NCBI RefSeq assembly: GCF_002282895.1
Contig: NZ_NRRB01000003.1
Span: 186,001-250,000 of the forward strand
DNA length: 64,000 bases
DNA from: Paraferrimonas haliotis
Lineage (GTDB): Bacteria; Pseudomonadota; Gammaproteobacteria; Enterobacterales; Shewanellaceae
Direction: 5' to 3'
The translations under genes and the position numbers were made by a program. The notes below the pieces were generated by a model that ran no database searches, was not told where the DNA came from, and worked only from the letters and a program-made list of their open reading frames with translations. Below, in pieces: positions 40,801-50,756 of the stretch (its first letter is position 1; the number at the start of each line of letters is the position of its first letter).

Positions 40801-41311
40801 AAACATCAAAAACGGCAAAACCGATAGCATGGATTTGGAAAGCTTATTAAAACAACAGTGCGAAATGGAGTTACGCATTCCCGTGCTGATTCCAGACGAC
40901 TACATCCCAGACGTAAACACACGCTTAAACTTGTATAAACGCATTGCCAATTGCAGCAATGAAAAACAACTGGATGAGCTGCAAGTTGAAATGATCGACC
41001 GCTTTGGTTTGCTGCCCCAAGCCAGCAAGAATTTAATCGCTCTAACCAGGGATAAGGCTCGCGCGGCAACCATTGGTATCAAGAAATTGGACATGCACGG
41101 CAACGGCGGCAGCATTGAATTTGGCGAGCACAGTAAGCTGGATCCCGCCTTTATAATCGGGTTGTTGCAAAGTCAGCCGAAAATTTATCGCCTCGAGGGC
41201 CCAACCAAGCTAAAATTTGCCATTCCAACCGAGAGCCCCGAGCAAAGGTTGGAATTACTTGATAACATGTTGACTCAGTTTGCTAAGAACTTAATTAAGG
41301 GAACTCACTAA
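37886..41311 (+). CDS. mfd: Transcription-repair coupling factor
   Basis: Translocase that removes RNA polymerase stalled at DNA damage and recruits UvrA. 1141 residues, against 1148 in E. coli. A UvrB-like N-terminal region is followed by the RNA polymerase interaction domain (GQAVVHLEHGVGLYLGLE, near 470), then the RecG-like helicase core: Walker A GDVGFGKTEVAMRA (near 618), the DEEH box LIIDEEHRFG and TATPIPRTLNM, and the C-terminal TRCF domain. csiV begins at the base after its stop. Confidence 0.98.
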   Translation: MKRQLNGVIGASQAIFALEQAQQHSGVTVLLTQDAPSAIQLHQELRYLSEPSQLTVRLFPDRETLPYDVFSPHQDIVSQRLQTLSQLNSNQQQLVIIPVSTALVRLPPMSFLSGHLFDLTAGDPYPLEQVKSRLVQSGYLQVEQVFEHGEFAVRGSIIDLFPMGSVEPFRIELFDDEVESIRSFDPETQRSKEVIPQISMLPAREFATDTQAIDGFRQRYRKRFETAPNAPESVYQQVSRNIMPAGIECYLPLFFEETISFFDYLPQQAQLITAGDIEIHCRNYLNEIESRYTNHNVDSLRPLLAPDELYLRTEELFSLIKRYPRLHLATDSESRGRAANVSALPLLEVNHKLKQPLQALQQWLPSSKRICFSVESDGRKEALLELLHSAGIRPQTFEHWQNFCQSSAELGLIVSPLSQGVQLHKPDRALVCETELFGRHVAKQRQRERQQQISADALIRNLAELKTGQAVVHLEHGVGLYLGLETLNTGGTDAEYLKLEYAGGDILYVPVTSLHLIGRYSGGQEERIPLNKLGGKSWESAKRKAAEKVRDVAAELLDIYAKREMKVGQSMQAPADEYRKFAASFPFEETIDQENAISNVINDMAAERAMDRLVCGDVGFGKTEVAMRAAFIAVMAGKQVAILVPTTLLAQQHYQNFLDRFADWPIQIGVMSRFKTSKQQTETLQKLASGKLDIIVGTHKLLQSEIKFDDLGLLIIDEEHRFGVRQKDQIKRLRANVDILTLTATPIPRTLNMAMSGMRDLSIIATPPARRLAVKTFVRQSDEATIKEAILREVLRGGQAYYLHNNVETIEKTAEDLANLVPEARIVVAHGQMRERQLEQVMSDFYHQRFNVLVCTTIIETGIDVPSANTIIMDRADKFGLAQLHQLRGRVGRSHHQAYAYLLTPNPKRMTKDALKRLDAIGSLEDLGAGFMLATQDLEIRGAGELLGDEQSGHIAKIGFTLYMEMLEAAVENIKNGKTDSMDLESLLKQQCEMELRIPVLIPDDYIPDVNTRLNLYKRIANCSNEKQLDELQVEMIDRFGLLPQASKNLIALTRDKARAATIGIKKLDMHGNGGSIEFGEHSKLDPAFIIGLLQSQPKIYRLEGPTKLKFAIPTESPEQRLELLDNMLTQFAKNLIKGTH

Positions 41312-42415
41312 GTGACTCAATCGCTGTATAAAACTCTTTTTGTCGCATTACCGCTTATGCTGAGCAGCCAAGCCTTTGCTCAAGATCCGACTTGGTTTGA
41401 AGTGGAAATATACGTCTTCAAACAGCAAAGCGACACCCAAGAAGATTGGTCAGATGCCATCCCAGATATGTCGGTGCGTAATGGCCAAGATTTAATTACC
41501 GATTTGGTCATCAATAGCCAGTCGAATTTGGCGGATGCGCTCGAGCCTTGTACTGCAGCAGATTGGGCAACGGATCCAGACCGCTGCAGCAGCGACTGGA
41601 ATCAACCCTTTGCCAAACCGGACATGCCACCAGTCCTGCCGGTCACCATCGTTGCTCCAGAAAGCGACGACCTTAATGCAGACAGCACGGCCTCTGTTAT
41701 TACCGAAGCAAGCCCAGATACCATTGAGCCGAGTAATGAGACTCCTCAAGACAGCATAACCGTCGTCAGCGACAATATGCCGAACGAAGCCGACCAAGCG
41801 CCACTGGTACTGCGTGACAGCGAATTGCAGTTTACCGATATGATTGGCTCCATTGAACAAAACATGGGCGTTGAAGGCTTGTTGCACATGGGCTGGCGAC
41901 AAGGGGTTTACCCACGCTTTCAAGCCAAACCATTCTCTCTTATTGCGGGCAATGATTTAAGCCAAGAATGGACCAAAGAAGGACTGCCGAGACAAGATGT
42001 AGAAAGCGCCGAGCAGCTGGTGCCTCAGTTTGAGTTTTTGACCAGCCACTTAGATTCTGATAACAGCGACCCGCTATGGGAGCTACAAGGCAGCTTAAAC
42101 ATTTATCTGGATCATTATCTGTTTATTGAAACCAATTTGGTGTTGCGTGAGCCAGGCATTCGTCAGGCTAAAATGGTAAGCAACGAGCTGGTAAACGCAG
42201 ATAAATCGCCCCTCACTGACGCTATGAATAAGACCAGTGAAGAGTCAAATGTTACCTTGGAGCCTATACCCCAAGCGTTTCTTTACAACATTCCGTTCAA
42301 GCAAAACAAGCGAATTCGCAGCCGTGAAATTCACTATATGGATCATCCCAAATTAGGGGTAATCATTCAAATTCGTCGAATGGCTCAACCAGGTGAAGTT
42401 AATCCTGCAGACTAA
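41312..42415 (+). CDS. csiV: CsiV-like peptidoglycan-binding periplasmic protein
   Basis: 367 residues with a clear signal peptide cleaved after SQAFA (residue 23). The mature start DPTWFEVEIYVFKQQ and the LDHYLFIETNLVLRE and IRSREIHYMDHPKLG segments fit the CsiV family, known in Vibrio cholerae to bind peptidoglycan and to be needed for synthesis under stress through LpoA. Residues 90-160 are an acidic linker. Translation starts at GTG directly after the mfd stop, with AAGGGA upstream inside mfd. The last 17 bases overlap acyP on the other strand. Confidence 0.82.
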   Translation: MTQSLYKTLFVALPLMLSSQAFAQDPTWFEVEIYVFKQQSDTQEDWSDAIPDMSVRNGQDLITDLVINSQSNLADALEPCTAADWATDPDRCSSDWNQPFAKPDMPPVLPVTIVAPESDDLNADSTASVITEASPDTIEPSNETPQDSITVVSDNMPNEADQAPLVLRDSELQFTDMIGSIEQNMGVEGLLHMGWRQGVYPRFQAKPFSLIAGNDLSQEWTKEGLPRQDVESAEQLVPQFEFLTSHLDSDNSDPLWELQGSLNIYLDHYLFIETNLVLREPGIRQAKMVSNELVNADKSPLTDAMNKTSEESNVTLEPIPQAFLYNIPFKQNKRIRSREIHYMDHPKLGVIIQIRRMAQPGEVNPAD

Positions 42416-42671
42416 AATCGAGAAAGATGTCATCTTCGACATCGTCGTCGATAATGACGTTATCGACGTGAGCCTGCTCCGGGCCGTGATGACACCATTC
42501 AATCATGGACTCGACAGCAGGCTTAGCTCCCTGTAATAGCAGCTCTACCCGCCCGTCTTCCAAGTTTTTGACGTAACCAGTTAGACCCAGCTCAGTGGCT
42601 TTTTGTTTGGCACTTGCTCGAAACCAAACGCCCTGCACTTTGCCGGATACTCTAACGAAACTCCGTTGCAT
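42399..42671 (-). CDS. acyP: Acylphosphatase
   Basis: Small cytoplasmic enzyme that hydrolyses acyl phosphates. 90 residues. The phosphate-binding loop GKVQGVWFRASA with catalytic Arg (residue 18) and the GYVKNLEDGRVELLLQG segment with the catalytic Asn (near 36) are intact. The C-terminal tail is unusually acidic (a run of Asp/Glu/Ile/Val residues after residue 72), ending in FLDFSLQD. It is 51 bp downstream of nagZ and overlaps the end of csiV antisense. Confidence 0.95.
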   Translation of the reverse strand: MQRSFVRVSGKVQGVWFRASAKQKATELGLTGYVKNLEDGRVELLLQGAKPAVESMIEWCHHGPEQAHVDNVIIDDDVEDDIFLDFSLQD

Positions 42672-42722
42672 CGTGTACTCCGTGACAATGACGTTAACTG
42701 TTACTGTTCATCATGGCTCAAA

Positions 42723-43730
42723 TCAGGCTAAAAGGCTACAGTACTCAACCGCTTGCCGGTAACGTTCAGGCTGTGACTGTTGGAATTCGTGCCACAGTCG
42801 ATGACTGCAAAGGTTTTGTCCCGGCGAATGTGGGGGTGTTTGTGGCCATGGATACTGACTAATTACCTCCTCCAGTGCTTCAGCGCAGTTGCACAACAAC
42901 AGCATATCGCAGCCTGCTTCTAACGCTGCTTTGATTCTAGAGGGATAGTCGCCGGCAGTGGCAGCGCCATGCATGCTTAAATCATCGGAAAACAAGGTTC
43001 CTTTAAAGGCCATCTTTTGGCGAACAATGCGTTGCAGCCAAAAAGCGCTAAAACCGGCGGGGTTGGGATCGATGCTGTCGAAAATAACGTGTGCCGGCAT
43101 CAAACCGGATAGCAAGCCTGCGTTAGCACAATCGACGAATGGCTGGCTATCTTGTTGCCAAACCTGCTCAAAACTGCGGTGGTCAATTGGTGAGGCCACG
43201 TGGCTATCCGCTTTTACTGAACCATGCCCGGGAAAGTGCTTACCCACCGCGTGCATTCCAGCTTGATTCATTCCCTCAATAAAGGCACTGGCCAATTGCA
43301 CAATCTGCTTTGGATCGTCACTAAAAGCGCGTTCGCCAATGACGTCGCTGATGCCATGTCTATCCAAAACCGGAGCAAAGCTTAAATCGATGCCACAGTT
43401 GAGTAATTCCGCGGCCATTAACCAGCCCAATTCGGTAGCCCATAAGCTCGCTTGCTCAATGTCGCCATTGGCTCGCTTTATAAGGCTACCCATGGCGGGA
43501 ATTTTATTAAAATCTTTTATGAATCGTTGCACTCGACCACCTTCATGATCCACTGCGATTAATAAATCGGGACGAATGCTTCTGACTTGCTTGATTAATT
43601 GTTTCAGCTGGCTTTTATCAACATAGTTTCGACTGAACAGTATAAGACCGCCAACACACGGAGCCTGCAGCAATTGAGCTTCGCGACTACTAACCGACGT
43701 GGCCACTAAGTCCATCATCAAATAACTCAT
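42723..43730 (-). CDS. nagZ: Beta-N-acetylhexosaminidase
   Basis: Cytoplasmic glycoside hydrolase family 3 enzyme that removes GlcNAc from recycled anhydromuropeptides. 335 residues, against 341 in E. coli. The KHFPGHGSVKADSHVASP motif holds the His-Asp catalytic pair and LFSDDLSMHGA the nucleophile Asp. The start MSYLMMDLVA and DHEGGRVQRF are family-typical. In bacteria with an ampC-ampR system NagZ products control beta-lactamase expression; no such genes are in view. Confidence 0.96.
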   Translation of the reverse strand: MSYLMMDLVATSVSSREAQLLQAPCVGGLILFSRNYVDKSQLKQLIKQVRSIRPDLLIAVDHEGGRVQRFIKDFNKIPAMGSLIKRANGDIEQASLWATELGWLMAAELLNCGIDLSFAPVLDRHGISDVIGERAFSDDPKQIVQLASAFIEGMNQAGMHAVGKHFPGHGSVKADSHVASPIDHRSFEQVWQQDSQPFVDCANAGLLSGLMPAHVIFDSIDPNPAGFSAFWLQRIVRQKMAFKGTLFSDDLSMHGAATAGDYPSRIKAALEAGCDMLLLCNCAEALEEVISQYPWPQTPPHSPGQNLCSHRLWHEFQQSQPERYRQAVEYCSLLA

Positions 43731-43879
43731 AAAACGCTCCTAGCGATTGGCACTATTTTGCCCTATTTTTATTTATGCATGCATTAGATAATCTGTTGCA
43801 AGCCAGATTGGGATCTGCTGCGCCTTAGTGTAACATTTCGAGACATTAAAAAAATACGCCCAAACCTTAGGATAACAAG

Positions 43880-46236
<2,357 letters not shown>

Positions 46237-46352
46237 TTATATTCCTAAAGTAAACAAAAATCATAACTACTTATAGCAATTAGGTATAACACTGTAATGC
46301 ATTCTTGTTCATTTGTCAGACACAAGTTTAATGTTCACTAAATAAAATCAAT

Positions 46353-46377
46353 AAAAAAGCGCTCTAAAAAGAGCGCT
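46353..46377 (-). terminator. topA terminator
   Basis: On the minus strand AGCGCTC and GAGCGCT arms enclose TTTTTA and are followed by TTTTTT. It lies 19 bases after the topA stop and upstream of cysB. Confidence 0.85.
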
Positions 46378-46395
46378 GTTTTCTTTGAGGCCGAG

Positions 46396-49044
46396 TTACT
46401 TGGCTTTGGATTTCGCTTTCGCTTTCGATTTCTTACTTTCAGCAACCCATTTACCATCGTTGTAATGGGCACTCCAGCCAGTGGCTTTGCCATTCACTTC
46501 AGAAGCGACGTATTGGCTCTTAGTTTTACGGCTGAACTTAACTAGGGTTTTATTCCCCTCATCATCCACAACCGGCGCCTCGGTCAAAAATTGATACTTT
46601 GGCCAGACTCGGTCTTTAAAGCGGACTAACTCTTCAACAAGCGGTGCCCGTGTCTCTCGAGAGCGTGGGAAGGTGCTTGCGGCCAAGAAAATACCCGCGG
46701 CACCGTCACGCAATACAAAATGAGCGTCGGATTTACTGCAAGGCAATTCCGGTAACATGATGGGATCTTCCTTCGGAGGAGCCGCTTCACCGTTTTTCAG
46801 TAACTTGCGAGTGTTCTTACAGTCTGGGTTGGTGCAGCCAAAATACTTACCAAAACGGCCATTCTTAAGCTCCATATCACTGCCGCACTTGTCGCACTCA
46901 ATGATGGGGCCATCGTAACCTTTAATCTTAAAGCTGCCCTGTTCGATTTCATAGCCATCGCACTGCGGATTATTACCGCACACATGCAGCTTACGAGTTT
47001 CGTCGATCAGGTAACTGTCCATAGCGGTATCGCATTTCTTACAACGGCGTTTCGCTCGCAGTGCGTCGTTTTCCGCTTCTTCACTGCTATCCACCACCGC
47101 TTCATCGCCAGAAGTCAGGTTAACTGTAGTTTTGCAGCGCTCTTTTGGCGGTAGCGCATAACCCGAGCACCCCAAGAACACCCCTGTACTCGCGGTACGA
47201 ATACCCATTTTGCGACCGCATGTAGGACAATCAATGTCGGTTAGGACGATGCTGTTTGGACGCATACCGCCCTCTTCAACGTCCTTATTAGCCGTCTCTA
47301 GCTTATTGGTAAACCCTTGATAAAATTCGTTTAATACCTGTTTCCAAGGCAAGTGCCCTTGACCAATTTCGTCTAGGGTTTTCTCCATGTCTGAGGTGAA
47401 TTCGTAACTCAATAGGTCATCAAAGTTTTCCACCAGTCTGTCATTAACTATTTCACCCATCTTCTCAGCATAGAAGCGACGATTCTCCACTCGCACGTAT
47501 CCACGATCTTGAATGGTTGAAATAATCGAGGCGTAGGTAGACGGACGGCCAATGCCGCGTTTTTCCAATTCTTTTACCAACGAAGCTTCGCTAAAGCGTG
47601 CAGTCGGCTTAGTGAAGTGCTGTTTTGGATCCAGCTTTTGCAGGCTGAGGGTATCGCCCTGTTTGACATCTGGTAACTGAGGTTCGTCTTCGCTCTTACG
47701 CTTCGCAGCGGGCTGAACTCGGGTCCAACCGTCAAATTTTAATACGCGGCCTTTCGCTCGTAATTCAAACTCTCCAGCGTCAATAACCAACTGGGTTGCG
47801 TCAAACTTTGCCGGCACCATTTGACAGGCAACAAACTGACGCCAAATAAGCTCGTACAAGCGTTGAGCGTCTCTTTCCATTGCCGACAAGTCGCTCGCCT
47901 GAACATTAACATCTGACGGTCTAATTGCTTCGTGAGCTTCTTGAGCACCCTCTTTGCTGCCATATTGATTAGCTGCTGTGGGCAAATAATGCTCGCCAAA
48001 TTCAGACGCAATCAAACTGCGACAGCTTTCTACCGCTTCTTTCGACAAGTTGGTGCTGTCGGTACGCATGTAGGTAATGTGGCCCGCTTCGTAGAGTCGC
48101 TGCGCCATCATCATGGTCTTTTTCACTCCAAAGCCCAAGCGCGTGCTCGCCGCTTGTTGCAATGTTGAAGTAATAAAAGGCGCTTGCGGCTTAGATTGCG
48201 TAGGTCGATCTTCACGCTTAACAACTTGATATGAGGCGCGTTGCAGCAGTTCAACCGCAGCCATGGTTTGAGCTTCACTGTTTGGTCGAAACGCTTTACC
48301 AGCTTGCTTCGCAACCTGTAAGCGTAACCCTTGTTTAGCCGCCGTGGATACATCGGCATGAACGTCCCAGTATTCTTCTGGGTTAAAGGCTTTAATTTCG
48401 CGCTCACGCTCAACAACCAAACGAACGGCAACCGATTGTACTCGGCCAGCAGACAGGCCACGAGCTACTTTTTTCCAAAGCAACGGCGACACCATAAAGC
48501 CCACAACACGGTCTAAGAAGCGGCGAGCTTGTTGCGCATCAACTTTATCTTGATCCAAAATGGCCGGTTGTGAAAACGCATCTTTAATCGCTGACTTGGT
48601 AATTTCGTTAAAAACCACCCGTTGATATCGAGAATCATCGCCACCAATCACTTGTTGCAAATGCCAAGCAATGGCTTCCCCTTCTCTATCCAAATCCGTT
48701 GCGAGATAAATGCGGTCGGCATTTTTTGCAAGCGTCTGCAGTTCTTTGACGACTTTCTCTTTGCCAGGTAGAACTTGGTAGTTAGCTTTCCAGTCTTTGT
48801 CTGGGTCGATACCCATGCGCGCAACCAAAGCTTTACGGTCTTTTTCCGCTTTGTATTTGGCTTTTTGTTCTGGTGTCATGCTGCGAGTATTCACAGTGGA
48901 CTTCGCGGCGGTTTTCGCCGTTGATGACGTCGGTAAGTCTCGAATATGGCCAACACTGGATTTGACCACATAATCTTTGCCAAGATATTTGTTTATCGTC
49001 TTTGCCTTGGCGGGAGACTCCACAATGACTAAGGATTTACCCAT
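46396..49044 (-). CDS. topA: DNA topoisomerase I (type IA)
   Basis: Relaxes negative supercoils. 882 residues, against 865 in E. coli. The Toprim domain opens with [19 protein letters not shown]; the catalytic Tyr is in [11 protein letters not shown] (near residue 325). Three tetracysteine zinc ribbons follow at about 595-750 (CPTCGRKMG..., CKKCDTAMD..., CDKCGSDME...), then a C-terminal domain and a Lys/Ala/Ser-rich tail. A palindrome lies in the upstream promoter spacer (49093..49121). Divergent from astB by 307 bp. Confidence 0.98.
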   Translation of the reverse strand: MGKSLVIVESPAKAKTINKYLGKDYVVKSSVGHIRDLPTSSTAKTAAKSTVNTRSMTPEQKAKYKAEKDRKALVARMGIDPDKDWKANYQVLPGKEKVVKELQTLAKNADRIYLATDLDREGEAIAWHLQQVIGGDDSRYQRVVFNEITKSAIKDAFSQPAILDQDKVDAQQARRFLDRVVGFMVSPLLWKKVARGLSAGRVQSVAVRLVVEREREIKAFNPEEYWDVHADVSTAAKQGLRLQVAKQAGKAFRPNSEAQTMAAVELLQRASYQVVKREDRPTQSKPQAPFITSTLQQAASTRLGFGVKKTMMMAQRLYEAGHITYMRTDSTNLSKEAVESCRSLIASEFGEHYLPTAANQYGSKEGAQEAHEAIRPSDVNVQASDLSAMERDAQRLYELIWRQFVACQMVPAKFDATQLVIDAGEFELRAKGRVLKFDGWTRVQPAAKRKSEDEPQLPDVKQGDTLSLQKLDPKQHFTKPTARFSEASLVKELEKRGIGRPSTYASIISTIQDRGYVRVENRRFYAEKMGEIVNDRLVENFDDLLSYEFTSDMEKTLDEIGQGHLPWKQVLNEFYQGFTNKLETANKDVEEGGMRPNSIVLTDIDCPTCGRKMGIRTASTGVFLGCSGYALPPKERCKTTVNLTSGDEAVVDSSEEAENDALRAKRRCKKCDTAMDSYLIDETRKLHVCGNNPQCDGYEIEQGSFKIKGYDGPIIECDKCGSDMELKNGRFGKYFGCTNPDCKNTRKLLKNGEAAPPKEDPIMLPELPCSKSDAHFVLRDGAAGIFLAASTFPRSRETRAPLVEELVRFKDRVWPKYQFLTEAPVVDDEGNKTLVKFSRKTKSQYVASEVNGKATGWSAHYNDGKWVAESKKSKAKAKSKAK

Positions 49045-49092
49045 AAATTTGTATTCACCGATCCATTTACGATCTTAGTTTAAGTGGCACTA

Positions 49093-49121
49093 TATATAGA
49101 GAGTTGCGCATCATGATGCAA
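49093..49121 (-). promoter_or_regulatory. Candidate topA promoter with palindrome in the spacer
   Basis: Minus strand: TTGCAT (49116..49121), 17 bp, TATATA (49093..49098), about 50 bases upstream of the topA ATG. The spacer and -35 contain the perfect 12-bp palindrome GCATCATGATGC (49108-49119), nested inside TTGCGC/GCGCAA arms (49104-49127), a possible operator. The rest of the 307-bp topA-astB gap (49045-49351) is AT-rich; the only other signal I see there is the astB promoter. Confidence 0.4.
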
Positions 49122-49292
49122 GCGCAACCGCAAAATTCGTATACTGCGTCGCCACTGGTTATAAATATTTGTGATACTGAAAATGAAATAACTTTTCTTC
49201 TTATAGAAGTAATATTGCATATCTTCTCAAGTATCAAGTAATAGTTATTCATTTAGATGCATTTTGGAGACCGAGCGACACAACATCTGCAC

Positions 49293-49320
49293 TTGTTAAC
49301 TACTCGTTAACCCGTATACT
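49293..49320 (+). promoter_or_regulatory. Candidate astB promoter
   Basis: TTGTTA (49293..49298), 16-bp spacer, TATACT (49315..49320), 31 bases before the astB ATG. AAGGA stands at 49341-49345, giving a short leader. I do not see a clear ArgR box. Confidence 0.5.
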
Positions 49321-49351
49321 GCGGCCATAACAATGAAAAAAAGGACCACTG

Positions 49352-50686
49352 ATGAAGTTTTTTGAAGCAAATTTCGACGGCCTAGTTGGACCGACTCATA
49401 ATTACGCAGGGCTTTCTTTCGGAAACGTCGCCTCATTCAGTAACGCTAATGCCGTTTCAAATCCGAAACAAGCGGCTAAACAAGGCCTCGCGAAAGCAAA
49501 AGCGCTTCATGATATGGGCTTCGTGCAAGGCATGCTGGCGCCTCAAGAGCGCCCTGACATTGCTTGCTTGCGCCAACTGGGATTTAGCGGCAGTGACGCC
49601 AACGTGCTTCAACAAGCGGCCGCACAAGCACCACAAATATTGAGAGCCGTTAGCAGCGCCTCCAGTATGTGGACAGCTAACGCCGCGACCGTGTCTCCCA
49701 GTGCCGATACCCAAGACGGTCGAGTTCACTTTACTCCCGCCAACTTAATTGACAAATTGCACCGTTCTATCGAAGCGCCAGTAACCGGCCGCATCCTTAA
49801 GGCAACCTTTAAAAACGAACAATACTTCAGTCATCACGACGCCTTACCTCATCATCCATTGCTTGGGGATGAAGGTGCCGCGAACCACACCCGTCTGTGC
49901 CACGAATATGGCCACGCTGGTGTCGAGCTTTTTACCTACGGCCAATCGTCTAATGCGCAAGCTCCACGACCGCTTAAATACCCAGCACGACAAACATTAG
50001 AAGCCAGTCAAGCCGTCGCTCGATTGCATGGACTCGATGAAGATGGCGTGGTTTTCATTCAACAAAATCCCGATGTTATTGATCAAGGTGTGTTTCACAA
50101 CGATGTCATTTCGGTGGGCAACCGCAACGTATTGTTCTATCACGAGCAAGCCTTTATAGATACGCAAGCCAAGTTCGCAGAAATTCAATCAAAGTTTGGT
50201 GAACAACCGCTGCATTTTGTGAAAGTCCCGAGCGCAGAAGTTTCCATAGACGATGCGGTACAAAGTTATTTGTTCAATACTCAACTGCTATCCATCGATG
50301 CTACCTCGATGGCCTTAATTGCTCCAACCAACTGCCAAGAAAACAAGGCTGTAAATGCTTATTTAGAAGCCTTAGTAGAAATGGATAACCCCATCAACAA
50401 GGTCCACTTTTTCGACGTTAAACAAAGCATGCAAAACGGTGGAGGTCCAGCATGCTTACGTTTGCGAGTTGCGTTAACTCAAGCAGAGCTTAATGCCGTC
50501 AACCCTCATACGATAATGAATGACGCCTTATTCGAAAAACTCAATGCTTGGGTTGATAAGCGCTACAGAGACCGCTTATCCGATAACGACCTTGCGGATC
50601 CTCAACTGCTCATTGAATCTCGCACTGCATTAGATGAACTCACGCAAATAATGCAGCTTGGCAGCGTTTACCCGTTCCAACGGTAA
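49352..50686 (+). CDS. astB: N-succinylarginine dihydrolase
   Basis: Second step of the arginine succinyltransferase pathway: succinylarginine to succinylornithine, two ammonia and CO2. 444 residues, against 447 in E. coli. It begins [20 protein letters not shown], and has [40 protein letters not shown] with a catalytic His, and [14 protein letters not shown] with the nucleophilic Cys. It stands alone: astA, astC, astD and astE are not in the window. The end faces a REPIN-like element and the Ig-like lipoprotein gene. Confidence 0.96.
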   Translation: MKFFEANFDGLVGPTHNYAGLSFGNVASFSNANAVSNPKQAAKQGLAKAKALHDMGFVQGMLAPQERPDIACLRQLGFSGSDANVLQQAAAQAPQILRAVSSASSMWTANAATVSPSADTQDGRVHFTPANLIDKLHRSIEAPVTGRILKATFKNEQYFSHHDALPHHPLLGDEGAANHTRLCHEYGHAGVELFTYGQSSNAQAPRPLKYPARQTLEASQAVARLHGLDEDGVVFIQQNPDVIDQGVFHNDVISVGNRNVLFYHEQAFIDTQAKFAEIQSKFGEQPLHFVKVPSAEVSIDDAVQSYLFNTQLLSIDATSMALIAPTNCQENKAVNAYLEALVEMDNPINKVHFFDVKQSMQNGGGPACLRLRVALTQAELNAVNPHTIMNDALFEKLNAWVDKRYRDRLSDNDLADPQLLIESRTALDELTQIMQLGSVYPFQR

Positions 50687-50696
50687 AGCTACCACC

Positions 50697-50756
50697 AAAA
50701 AGGGGGCCAGGCCCCCTTTTTACTCGCAACAAAAAAGGGGCCTGGCCCCTTTTTTT
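50697..50756. repeat. REPIN-like inverted pair, copy 2
   Basis: GGGGGCCAGGCCCCC (50702-50716) and GGGGCCTGGCCCC (50737-50749), each between A and T runs, centres 34 bp apart, as in copy 1 at 8572-8629. The first half has one extra G-C pair. It fills the gap between convergent astB and the lipoprotein gene and touches the latter's stop, and both halves end in T runs, so it can act as a terminator in both directions. Confidence 0.75.

Noticed and set aside
49067..49252. 61-codon minus-strand frame upstream of topA
   Set aside because: It covers the predicted topA promoter, is AT-driven in composition and shows no ribosome site or family resemblance.
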